Assembly (NCBI GenBank): GCA_025464975.1
Contig: JAODMT010000004.1
Span: forward strand, 248,001-312,000
Reading direction: 5' to 3'
Length of the DNA stretch: 64,000 bases
Origin: Microbacteriaceae bacterium
Lineage (GTDB): Bacteria > Actinomycetota > Actinomycetes > Actinomycetales > Microbacteriaceae
A program made the position numbers and the translations under genes. The notes beneath the pieces are model-generated. The model was not told the DNA's origin, ran no database searches, and saw only the letters and a list, made by a program, of their open reading frames with translations. Shown piece after piece: positions 1-7,632 of the stretch (within the stretch, counting starts at the first letter, position 1; every line of letters starts with the position of its first letter).

Positions 1-2
1 GT

Positions 3-959
3 GCCGAGCGGGACGCCCCGGAGCTGGCCAAGGCGTACGTCTCAACCATTCGCGACATTGTTCGCTCCCTCGGCATCAGCGACGCGAAGATGGAGCGGGG
101 CAACCTGCGCTGTGACGCGAACATCTCGCTGTCTCCCCGCGGGTCGGGAAAGCTCGGCACTCGGACCGAGACCAAGAACGTCAACAGCCTGCGCAGCGTC
201 GAGCGCGCGATCCGGTACGAGATCCAGCGTCAGGCTGCCATTCTGGCGGCGGGCGGGACCATCATTCAGGAGACCCGCCACTGGCACGAAGACACCGGGG
301 TGACCTCTGCGGGCCGACCCAAGAGTGACGCGGACGACTACCGATACTTTCCGGAACCCGATCTGCTTCCCGTCGCGCCGTCTCTCGAACTCATCGAAGA
401 GCTGCGAGCCGCCCTTCCGGAGGCTCCGGCGATTCGCCGTCGCCGGCTCAAGGAGGCGTGGGGATTCACCGACCTCGAGTTCCAGGACGTGGCGAACTCC
501 GGGCTGCTCGTCGAGATCGAGGAGACCGCGGCCGCCGGGGCATCCGCCGCGCAGGCCCGCAAATGGTGGACCGGTGAAATTGCGCGGCTCGCCAACGCGG
601 CCTCGGTTGACGCCTCATCCCTTGTGTCGCCCGCGGACGTCGCGGAACTCATCGGGCTGATCGAGTCTGGTGAACTGACAGACCGGTTGGCCCGCCAGGT
701 GCTTGAGGGGGTCGTTGCGGGGGAGGGGTCCCCGAGCGCCGTCGTGCAGTCCCGCGGCCTCGCGGTCGTGTCGGATGACGGCGCCCTCATCGCCGCGATC
801 GACGACGCGCTAGCCGCCCAGCCAGACGTGCTCGACAAGATCCGGGACGGCAAGGTTCAGGCCGCCGGTGCCGTGATCGGAGCCGTCATGAAGGCGATGA
901 AGGGAACCGCGGACGCGGCGCGAGTTCGCGAGCTCGTGCTGGAGCGCGCTCAGCAGTAG
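3..959 (+). CDS. gatB: Aspartyl/glutamyl-tRNA amidotransferase subunit B, 3' part
   Basis: This is the C-terminal part of GatB, whose 5' end lies outside the window. The reading frame is open from base 3 to the TAG at 957-959. GatB binds misacylated Glu-tRNA(Gln) or Asp-tRNA(Asn) and, with GatA and GatC, amidates it in the cytosol. The visible part begins in the core, with the family motifs ERGNLRCDANIS and GTRTETKNVNS, followed by YFPEPDL. It continues into the helical tail and YqeY-like domain, which ends with KVQAAGAVIGAVMKAMKG. Bases 90-92 are an internal Met, not the start. The family identification is firm. Confidence 0.97.
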   Translation, partial: AERDAPELAKAYVSTIRDIVRSLGISDAKMERGNLRCDANISLSPRGSGKLGTRTETKNVNSLRSVERAIRYEIQRQAAILAAGGTIIQETRHWHEDTGVTSAGRPKSDADDYRYFPEPDLLPVAPSLELIEELRAALPEAPAIRRRRLKEAWGFTDLEFQDVANSGLLVEIEETAAAGASAAQARKWWTGEIARLANAASVDASSLVSPADVAELIGLIESGELTDRLARQVLEGVVAGEGSPSAVVQSRGLAVVSDDGALIAAIDDALAAQPDVLDKIRDGKVQAAGAVIGAVMKAMKGTADAARVRELVLERAQQ

Positions 960-962
960 GCC

Positions 963-1006
963 CGGCCCATAGTCTCCGCCGACGGAGGTCGACCAGAACT
1001 GGGCCG
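963..1006. terminator. Possible bidirectional terminator between gatB and the PHP gene
   Basis: A 7-bp outer stem (CGGCCCA at 963-969 with TGGGCCG at 1000-1006) encloses a 5-bp inner stem (CTCCG/CGGAG at 974-987). It sits between two convergent genes. There is no T tract, so it is only a candidate terminator. Confidence 0.35.
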
Positions 1007-1017
1007 ACGGCGAAGGC

Positions 1018-2037
1018 CTAACTGCCGGCTTTGGCCCATGCGAGGAGCCGGTCGAGCGGCCAGGTGGTGACGATGCGATCCGCCGGCACGCCGTTGGCCT
1101 CGGCGCGCGCGGCACCGTAGTCAAGGAAGCCGAGTTGCCCGGGAGCGTGGGCGTCGCTATCGATGCTGAATAGGCAGCCGGCGTCGAGCGCCAGCTGGAT
1201 GAGCGGGCTCGGAGGGTCCCGTCGCTCCGGCCGGGAGTTGATCTCGACCGCGACATTCTCCCGGGCGCAGGCGGCGAAGACCGCTTCGGTGTCGAAGGTG
1301 GAGGGTGGCCGCGTGCCCCGCGACCCCTCGACGAGGCGCCCGGTGCAGTGACCCAGAATTCTGGTGTGCGGGTCGGCGATGGCTCGCAGCATCCGCTCTG
1401 TCATTTCCCGCGAGTCCATCCGAAGTTTGGAGTGCACACTGGCGACCACGATGTCCAGCTTGTCCAGCAGCCGCGGGGTCTGGTCGAGCGCTCCATCGTC
1501 GAGGATGTCGACCTCGATGCCGGTCAACAGCCGGAAACCGCTGTAGCCATCGTTCAACGCGGCGACGGCATCGAGCTGCTTGGTCAATCGTTCGGCGGTC
1601 AGGCCGTTCGCTACCCTGAGGTTCGGGGAGTGATCCGTCAACGCGAGGTGTTCGTGCCCGAGCCATTTCGCGGTGTCGGCCATCGACTCGATCGAGGTGG
1701 TTCCATCAGACCAATCACTGTGGCTGTGCAGGTCGCCCTTCAGCCGCGCGCGTAGGGCTGCACCCTCGGAAACGAGCGGTCCTGCCGTGCGCTCGCGAAG
1801 CTCGGCGAGATAGTCGGGCACCCGCCCGTCCAGCGCCTGTCGGATGACCGCGAAAGTGGTGCCGCCGATCCCTTTTGTCTTCTGGAGACGACCGTCACCG
1901 GCTTGTTCGGCAAGCTCCCCAGGGGGGATGCCGCCGAGCGCGTTCGCGGCTGTGCGGAACGCCTTCGTCTTGAAGCTTGACGCGAGGTCTCTCTCGAGGA
2001 GGTAGGCGATCTCATTGAGTGCGTCGACGGGGTCCAT
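1018..2037 (-). CDS. PHP domain phosphoesterase with PolX-like helix-hairpin-helix N-terminus
   Basis: This is a 339-residue protein. Residues 1-90 resemble the N-terminal DNA-binding region of X-family polymerases, with a KTKGIGGTTF hairpin motif. Residues 100-335 form a PHP metal-dependent phosphoesterase. Visible metal ligands are DLHSHSDWSDG (His104, His106), ALTDHS, GIEVDIL, ASVHSK, ILGHC and the terminal SIDSDAH. The nucleotidyltransferase domain found in full PolX (about 570 residues) is absent. It may hydrolyse phosphate esters in DNA repair or small molecules; the substrate is unknown. The ATG at 2037 is the natural start. It is convergent with gatB. Confidence 0.85.
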   Translation of the reverse strand: MDPVDALNEIAYLLERDLASSFKTKAFRTAANALGGIPPGELAEQAGDGRLQKTKGIGGTTFAVIRQALDGRVPDYLAELRERTAGPLVSEGAALRARLKGDLHSHSDWSDGTTSIESMADTAKWLGHEHLALTDHSPNLRVANGLTAERLTKQLDAVAALNDGYSGFRLLTGIEVDILDDGALDQTPRLLDKLDIVVASVHSKLRMDSREMTERMLRAIADPHTRILGHCTGRLVEGSRGTRPPSTFDTEAVFAACARENVAVEINSRPERRDPPSPLIQLALDAGCLFSIDSDAHAPGQLGFLDYGAARAEANGVPADRIVTTWPLDRLLAWAKAGS

Positions 2038-2087
2038 GATTCATTCTCGCCCGGTACGTGCCCGAGCGCGGCCCTCGCGCTTTTTCG

Positions 2088-2164
2088 AAAACGCAGGACA
2101 TTCACCACTCGCTGCGCCGAAGGAGCGGATGTCGCCTGCTTCGGTGGTGAATGTCCTGCATTTT
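2088..2164. repeat. 77-bp palindromic intergenic repeat, copy 1
   Basis: Two 21-base arms (2088-2108 and 2144-2164) are inverted repeats with one mismatch (base 2160). They flank a 35-base loop. The left arm is AAAACGCAGGACATTCACCA followed by C. The same architecture, 77 bp with a 35-base loop, recurs at 45075-45151. The loop contains a smaller inverted pair, CCGAAG/CTTCGG (2117-2122 and 2139-2144). It lies between the PHP gene start and the end of an aldo/keto reductase, so it could act as a hairpin terminator for the latter's transcript or be a REP/MITE-like element. Confidence 0.85.
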
Positions 2165-2177
2165 GTGGAGCGGAAGG

Positions 2178-3209
2178 TCAGCGACCGCCGGTGACGTTCC
2201 GGTTCCGCTGGGCGACACCGGCGGTGCCATAGGGGTAGTCATCCACCCTCGGAGCGCTCGCGGCGGACAGGGCATCTAGCTCATCCGGCGTCAGAACCAG
2301 GTCAACAGCCCCGAGGTTGTCGTTGAGCTGCTGAACAGTTCGGGCGCCGAGGATCACCGAAGTGACGGCCGGTTGTGCCGCAAGCCAGGCCAGGGCCACC
2401 TGTGAAGCGGACGCTCCGTGGGATTCCGCCACGCTCCGCACGAGGTCCACGACCCGCCAGGTGCGCTCGTCCGCGTTCCTCGCCTCCCAGGCTTCCATGC
2501 CGCGCGTGGGGTTCTCCCCGAGGCGAGTCGCTCCCGTCGGATTGACGTCTCGCGTGTACTTGCCACTGAGCCACCCGCCGGCAAGCGGCGACCACGGGAG
2601 CAGCCCGATTCCGGCGTCGAGGGATGCCGGCACGATCTCGTGTTCGATGTCTCGAACCAACAGGTTGTACTGCGGCTGCAAGGTCGCCGGCGGAGTCCAG
2701 CCGTGCGCCTTCGCGACGTGAACAGCTTTCGTCAGCTGCCAACCGAGGAAGTTGGAGAATCCGTAGTAGCCGATCTTGCCGCTTGTCACGGCATCGTCGA
2801 GGAAACGCAACGTCTCTTCGATCGGGGTCAGGGCATCCCAGGCGTGCATCTGATACAGGTCGATGTGGTCAACGCCGAGCCGGGTGAGCGAGGCGTCGAG
2901 GGCCGCGCGAAGGTGGCGGCGTGACAGGCCGTGGTCGTTCGGCCCCTGCCCCATGGGGAATCGTCCCTTGGTGGCGATGACGAGCTGGGCGGCATCGGTG
3001 GGGTGCGCGCCGAGCCAGCGGCCGATGATCTCTTCCGATTTGCCGCCGCTGTACACGTCCGCGGTGTCGATCAGGGTTCCGCCGCCCTCGACGAATGTGG
3101 TGAGGATCTGGCCGGATGCCGCCTCGTCCGCTTCGCTTCCGAATGTCATTGTTCCGAGCGCGACGGTTGAGACGGCGACTCCGGTTCGAGCAAGGGTGGT
3201 GTATTTCAT
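2178..3209 (-). CDS. Aldo/keto reductase
   Basis: This is a 343-residue NADPH-dependent oxidoreductase of the AKR TIM-barrel superfamily, of the size usual for the AKR11-like or voltage-channel-beta-like group. The N-terminus MKYTTLARTGVAVSTVALGTMTFG is typical. Catalytic elements are visible: IDTADVYSGG (Asp and Tyr), VIATKGRFPMG (Lys) and DLYQMHAWD (His). A C-terminal cofactor segment, VTSVILGARTVQQL, is also present. The physiological substrate cannot be read from sequence. The ATG start at 3209 follows an AAGGAGAATC ribosome-binding site. It stands alone, with palindromic repeat copy 1 just downstream. Confidence 0.93.
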   Translation of the reverse strand: MKYTTLARTGVAVSTVALGTMTFGSEADEAASGQILTTFVEGGGTLIDTADVYSGGKSEEIIGRWLGAHPTDAAQLVIATKGRFPMGQGPNDHGLSRRHLRAALDASLTRLGVDHIDLYQMHAWDALTPIEETLRFLDDAVTSGKIGYYGFSNFLGWQLTKAVHVAKAHGWTPPATLQPQYNLLVRDIEHEIVPASLDAGIGLLPWSPLAGGWLSGKYTRDVNPTGATRLGENPTRGMEAWEARNADERTWRVVDLVRSVAESHGASASQVALAWLAAQPAVTSVILGARTVQQLNDNLGAVDLVLTPDELDALSAASAPRVDDYPYGTAGVAQRNRNVTGGR

Positions 3210-3294
3210 GATTCTCCTTGGATGACGGGCGAGGGATAACTGGCGAGTTTTCGGCCTAGAGCCCGCGGCGCTAGAGCCATGGCTGGTACTGGAG

Positions 3295-4029
3295 CTATCC
3301 GAGAATGACCCCGTGTGCGGCCATCGCCGGCTGGGGATTGACGGTCACTCCATTGACACGATATTCGAAGTAGAGGTGGCATCCCGTGCTGTCTCCCGAG
3401 GAGCCGGCCAGGGCAATGTTCTGCCCGGCGGTGACCGCCTCTCCCTGGGTGACCAATATGCCGCTGTCGAACATGTGCGAATACGCGGTGGATATTCCGC
3501 CGCCGTGGGTGATGGTGATTTCGTCCCCGGCCAGCCCGTAGCGAGTGATCGAGGTGACCACTCCGGCCGCCACGGCGTAGATCGGCGTTCCGCAGGGCGC
3601 GCCGAAGTCGTCGCCGCGGTGGAAACCGCTGTCGCAGCCAACCCCTGCGGTGCAGATCACCTGGCGCGGCCCCCAGGGGGAGGTGATCGGCCGATAGATG
3701 GGGGCCGTCCATCCTCCGGTGGCTGGAGCGCTCGGATTGGCGGCGCGGAAGAAGCGCGCGATTGTGGAACTGTCCCGGGTGACGGTGCCGAGCTTCACAG
3801 CGCTACTGACCGTCAGAGCCTGATCGTGTTGGGCCGAGTCGACCGGTGCCGAAGCCGGTGAATCGAGATTTGCGGATGCCGCAGTTGCGGTAACCGGTAT
3901 GGCGACCGTCGCCGCGAGGGCGAGTGCCGCGACCATGCCACCGGCGGTGGCTACCCGGCTGCGAAATGAACGCTTCGGGCGGGGCGAACGAATGGGACGT
4001 TGACGTTGACTTGTGTGTCTGCCTGACAT
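3295..4029 (-). CDS. Secreted M23-family (LytM-like) protein with altered zinc motif
   Basis: This is a 244-residue exported protein. The N-terminus is strongly basic (residues 1-28), then hydrophobic to about residue 50, as in a long actinobacterial signal peptide. A LytM/M23 lysostaphin-type fold follows: SPWGPRQVICTAGVGCDSG, HRGDDFG (first zinc His and Asp), AVAAGVVTS, ITHGGGISTAYSHM and GDSTGCHLYFEYRVNG. The usual HxH of M23 enzymes reads HLY, so the third zinc ligand is Tyr. The protein may be a weak or inactive cell-wall hydrolase, perhaps a regulator or binding protein. Its location would be the cell wall. The start is ATG at 4029. Confidence 0.85.
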   Translation of the reverse strand: MSGRHTSQRQRPIRSPRPKRSFRSRVATAGGMVAALALAATVAIPVTATAASANLDSPASAPVDSAQHDQALTVSSAVKLGTVTRDSSTIARFFRAANPSAPATGGWTAPIYRPITSPWGPRQVICTAGVGCDSGFHRGDDFGAPCGTPIYAVAAGVVTSITRYGLAGDEITITHGGGISTAYSHMFDSGILVTQGEAVTAGQNIALAGSSGDSTGCHLYFEYRVNGVTVNPQPAMAAHGVILG

Positions 4030-4219
4030 GTAGTGAGAAATCCAAACGAGTTGTCGGGAGGCGTTCGAACAACCCTATTCGATGGAACTCGGGAGGTTTG
4101 TCATTCGCACCCGCGATCGGGTCATACGAACTCGCGACCTCGCTGCCGCGCGGCGCCGCCGACAGATGATTCGGGCCGAGACGAGACATTCGCCGCGGCG
4201 GCGAATTGCCTGTGCCGTC

Positions 4220-4507
4220 TTACTCGGAAATCTCTACGAGCAGTTTGCCGGCTTCCTCCGGTGACAGGGAGCGCGCAACGTCGGCCTGACTGATAATCCC
4301 GACCATCTCGTGCCCATCGATAACCGGAAGACGGCGCACCTGGTGCGATTTCATCGTGCGCAGCGCCTCATGAACGTCGTCATCCGCGCCGACCGTAATC
4401 GGCTTGCCCTCGCCGAGGCTACCGGCGGTTACGCTCCTTGGGTCGCCGCCTTGGGCGATGCACTTCACCACAATGTCGCGATCGGTCAGCATGCCCTTGA
4501 GCACTCC
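4220..4507 (-). pseudogene. 5'-truncated CBS-domain protein
   Basis: The frame encodes the second half of a small two-CBS-domain protein: LKGMLTDRDIVVKCIAQGG, then HQVRRLPVIDGHEMVGIISQ, and SLSPEEAGKLLVEIS at the end. Intact relatives of about 140 residues carry a further N-terminal part of around 45 residues, with a first CBS half beginning near RDVM. That part is absent here. The open frame extends upstream to 4654, but there it runs through a tandem repeat array and shows no family similarity. No ribosome-binding site or start is convincing. I read it as a decayed gene, although a short protein starting in the repeat (for example ATG at 4582) remains possible. Confidence 0.65.
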
Positions 4508-4586
4508 TCTTGGCGCCGCTCCGGCACCATTTCTGTCTGAGAAAGTTACGCGCCGGATGCCCGCCGGTTCACCACTTGACATTGCC

Positions 4587-4661
4587 GCCGAGAGGCATTT
4601 GGACCGCCGAGAAGCATTGGGCAGCCGAGAGGCATTTGGGCCGCCGAGAAGCATTCGGGTT
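4587..4661. repeat. Four-copy 18-19 bp tandem repeat
   Basis: Four head-to-tail units occur at 4587-4605, 4606-4623, 4624-4642 and 4643-4661. Each starts GCCGAGARGCATT. Units 1 and 3 have GAGAGGCATTTGG, and units 2 and 4 have GAGAAGCATT, so the array looks like a duplicated 37-38 bp dimer. It occupies the place where the 5' half of the adjacent CBS gene would be expected and abuts the stop codon of the next gene. Confidence 0.9.
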
Positions 4662-4663
4662 GC

Positions 4664-5812
4664 CTACGGCGGCCAGATCACCCAGAGCAGCAGGATGGCG
4701 ACGGGTTGCAGGAGCACGGAGACCGAGAGGGTGATGCGGCGACTCCGTGTGGTGCGGGAGAGTACCGGCTCACCAAGCAGCGGGGACAGCGGAAGCAGCA
4801 TCCGGAACAGGCTCTGCTGTGGCAGGAACACCGCAACCAGGTATGCGGCGTAGCTTGCGGCGTACCCGATCAGGTCCGGGCCGAGGGCCCGCGCCGACGG
4901 CCGAGTTAACCACCACGCGAAGGCGGCGAGCACCAGGACGACGAGCGTGACCCCGAACACTCCCCAGTAGTGCCCGGCGAATGTGAACCAGGGCGTGAAC
5001 GGAAGGAAATGCGCGACGCTGATGTAGTCGCGCCACCAGGCCAGTTCGGTGTCGAAATAGGCGCTCGGATTGCCGGTGATGGCGGCGGCGACAACGGGCC
5101 AGGCGAATCCCGCCGCGGTGATCACGACGAGCGCAACCCCAGCCGTAAGCCGTTCGCGGAGTGGGAAGGGCTCTCGCAAGCGAAGCAGCGAATGGATGCC
5201 GAGGGCCGCGGCTAGTGCGATGGCACCGGGGTGCGCGAACGCCGCACCGACCGCAAACGGGATCATGAGCAGGTAGCGTCTCGCCGTCATGGCACCGAGG
5301 GCGCAGAACATAAAGAACAGGAAGACACCCTCGGCGTAGGCCACCTGCAGCACAAACGACATGGGGCCGAAGCAGAAGAAGAGGGCACCCCACAGCGCGG
5401 TCTTCGGCCCGAATTTCGGCAACAGTAGCCGATGCAGTGCGACCGTTGCCGCGAACCCGAATGCGACTGCCACGAGCACCCCGGCCAGTCTGGGGTCTAA
5501 TCCGAGGCCGGCCGCTCCGCGCACCATCGCCGGAAACAGGGGAAGGAACGCCCAGGGGCTCTTGGCAACGCTTCCGTCACCGTTGGCCGGCAGATGGGTT
5601 GGGTAGCCGGCCGCGGCAATCTGTTCGTAATATTTTCCGTCCCAGGAGAGGAGGAAGCCGAGGAATCCGGGGGAGCCGTCGACGTTCGCCAATGACCAGC
5701 CGTGGAACAGTAGGTACGCCCCGGCGAGCAGCCCGGTGCTGATCGCCCGAGACAGCGCGTACAGGCCGAGAAGCGCTACCCAGGTCGGAAGCCCGCGGAC
5801 CCGCAGCAGCAC
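4664..5812 (-). CDS. Polytopic membrane protein, PIG-V/mannosyltransferase-like
   Basis: This protein of about 382 residues has many hydrophobic segments and looks like a GT-C or PIG-V type glycosyltransferase. The GT-C-like signature is in the first luminal loop: LSWDGKYYEQIAAAGYP, followed by SPWAFLPLFP. This implies transfer of a sugar from a polyprenyl-phosphate donor at the membrane. That function is inferred. The frame is open to 6187, but that would overlap the upstream decarboxylase. A GTG at 5812 starts just before the first membrane segment. A better start, an ATG at 5916 after GAGAGG, lies in another frame that a single extra base in the C run at 5878-5881 would join (see findings). 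Confidence 0.75.
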   Translation of the reverse strand: MLLRVRGLPTWVALLGLYALSRAISTGLLAGAYLLFHGWSLANVDGSPGFLGFLLSWDGKYYEQIAAAGYPTHLPANGDGSVAKSPWAFLPLFPAMVRGAAGLGLDPRLAGVLVAVAFGFAATVALHRLLLPKFGPKTALWGALFFCFGPMSFVLQVAYAEGVFLFFMFCALGAMTARRYLLMIPFAVGAAFAHPGAIALAAALGIHSLLRLREPFPLRERLTAGVALVVITAAGFAWPVVAAAITGNPSAYFDTELAWWRDYISVAHFLPFTPWFTFAGHYWGVFGVTLVVLVLAAFAWWLTRPSARALGPDLIGYAASYAAYLVAVFLPQQSLFRMLLPLSPLLGEPVLSRTTRSRRITLSVSVLLQPVAILLLWVIWPP

Positions 5813-6054
5813 GACGGCGAGTGGAGTCCGGCCCGAGCGCCCTGGCAGTGCGACTTCAGCTGGCGTACTCAGGCGAACCCCGCTTTTCGCAATGGCGAAA
5901 GACGGAAACGTGCCATGGGAACCTCTCGGATGAGTCGCGGGGCAGCTGCGCGAGTCACGGTAAACCTGACCCCTTGCCCGGTCAATGATCCCGCTGCGTC
6001 GGCTCAGGGCGGTGGGGCAACAACGAAGATTACCTCGGTGCGGCTGAGTCCGCG

Positions 6055-7437
6055 CTAGCCCCGAACCTTCGCCAGAGCGCTCGCCACGGCCGCTATCGCC
6101 AGGGCAACGTCGTCGGCGTCTGTCGACCAGTTGCTCACCGAGATCCGCAGGACGTCGCGGTCGCGCCAGCGCGAACCGGACATCCACACGACGCCGTCGG
6201 CGATCAGCTGTGTGGTGACAAGGCGAGTCGTCTCGTCATCGCCGAAGGTGAGGCACACTTGCGTGAAGACGACCTCGTTCTGCACTTCGACGCCGGGGAG
6301 GGCCGAGAGTCCCGCGCTCAGGGCCTTGGCGTTTGCCACGAGTCCGTCGACCAGGGCAACCGTTCCGGCGCGACCGAGGGAGCGCAGTACGGCCCAGACC
6401 GGGAGTCCGCGGGCGCGACGAGACATCTCCGGCACCTTCTCAAACGGGTCGGCCGGCCCTTGTTCGTCCTGAATGAGGTAGCTCGTGTGCACGCCGAAGG
6501 CCGAGCGCACGGCATCCGGATTGGCGACGATCGCGAGCCCGCAGTCGTAGGGAACGTTGAGCGTCTTGTGGGCGTCGGTCGCCCAGGAATCGGCAGCGTC
6601 CAGTCCGTCAACGTGCTCGCGGAGGCGCGGACTCGCGGCCGCCCACAGCCCGAAGGCGCCATCGACGTGGGCCCAGGCGCCGTGCTCGTGCGCGATCGCG
6701 ATGGTTTCCCGCATCGGATCGAACGCGCCCGAGTGCAGGTTGCCGGCCTGGAGGCACAGAATGGCCGGACCGCTGACGTCACGCATCGCCTCTGCGAGGG
6801 CGCCGGGAATAATGCGCCCTTCGCTGTCGACGTCGATCAGCTCGGCGGCGCCGAGGCCGAGGTAGCGCAGTGCGAGGTCCACGGATGCGTGCCGCTCCCG
6901 ACCGGCGAAGACCCGCAATCGCGGCGCTCCGTTGAGGCCGTTGGAGTTCAGGTCCCAGCCGGCCCGGCGCAACACCTCCTGCCGTCCGGCGGCGAGACCG
7001 ACGAAGTTCGCCATTGTGCCGCCGGTGGTGAAGCCAACGTCGCATCCGGCGGGAAGACCGAGCAAGTCGACCACCCACCTTCCTGCCGCTTCCTCGATCG
7101 CCGCGGTCGCCGGAGTGGCATAGCGCATTGCGCCGTTCTGGTCCCACGCGGTCACGAGCCAGTCGGCGGCCATGCCAGCCGGCAGCGTTCCGCCGATCAC
7201 CCATCCGAAGAACCGACCGGATGGCATCGCCATCAGCCCCGGTTCGGCCAGCCGAGCAAGTTCGTCGATCACCGCAGCGGCGTCGGTCGGGCCCTCGGGG
7301 ATCGGTCCGGAGAAGGCGAGATCGTCGATGCTCTCGCGCGGGCCGACCGACCGCGACGAAAGCGACGCGAGCCACTCCTCCGAGTGAACCTGCGCCCGTT
7401 CCAGCGGATTCCGGTAGGCGTCCGATCGGGCAGACAC
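6055..7437 (-). CDS. Pyridoxal-phosphate-dependent group II decarboxylase
   Basis: This 460-residue member of the aromatic amino acid/glutamate decarboxylase family has a type I PLP fold. Visible elements are GFTTGGTMANF (phosphate binding), HVDGAFG (Asp259, pyridine nitrogen) and SWATDAHKTLNVPYDCG, whose Lys291 should form the Schiff base. The length fits the family. The substrate may be an aromatic amino acid or a related amine precursor, but specificity cannot be assigned. It is cytosolic. The start is ATG at 7437. The membrane glycosyltransferase-like gene follows on the same strand after about 240 bases. Confidence 0.92.
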   Translation of the reverse strand: MSARSDAYRNPLERAQVHSEEWLASLSSRSVGPRESIDDLAFSGPIPEGPTDAAAVIDELARLAEPGLMAMPSGRFFGWVIGGTLPAGMAADWLVTAWDQNGAMRYATPATAAIEEAAGRWVVDLLGLPAGCDVGFTTGGTMANFVGLAAGRQEVLRRAGWDLNSNGLNGAPRLRVFAGRERHASVDLALRYLGLGAAELIDVDSEGRIIPGALAEAMRDVSGPAILCLQAGNLHSGAFDPMRETIAIAHEHGAWAHVDGAFGLWAAASPRLREHVDGLDAADSWATDAHKTLNVPYDCGLAIVANPDAVRSAFGVHTSYLIQDEQGPADPFEKVPEMSRRARGLPVWAVLRSLGRAGTVALVDGLVANAKALSAGLSALPGVEVQNEVVFTQVCLTFGDDETTRLVTTQLIADGVVWMSGSRWRDRDVLRISVSNWSTDADDVALAIAAVASALAKVRG

Positions 7438-7632
7438 ATCCGTCAGGCTATCGCTCTACGGGCAGGAAACACAGGCTTTTGCACGAGGGACCGGCCGCCG
7501 ATCGGCGGCAGGTTCACACCCGTACGGGTTCACAGCGTCACGGGTTCACAGCGGCAGAAGGCGCGACGCTCACCCAGTCCCCATGGTGCCGGGCGTAGCG
7601 TGTCCGGAGGCAATCGCACGGAGGAGATTTTC

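Noticed and set aside
4568-4580. TTCACCACTTG match to the end of the 77-bp palindrome arm, near the truncated CBS gene
   Set aside because: Only 11 bases match, with no second arm or spacing, so it could be chance. A genome-wide count of the arm would be needed.
6259-7632. Long open frame on the plus strand running into the quinone oxidoreductase gene
   Set aside because: It is antisense to the PLP decarboxylase (6055-7437), has no family features before MARQWVATDF, and is a usual by-product of high GC third positions. The real gene starts at 7633.
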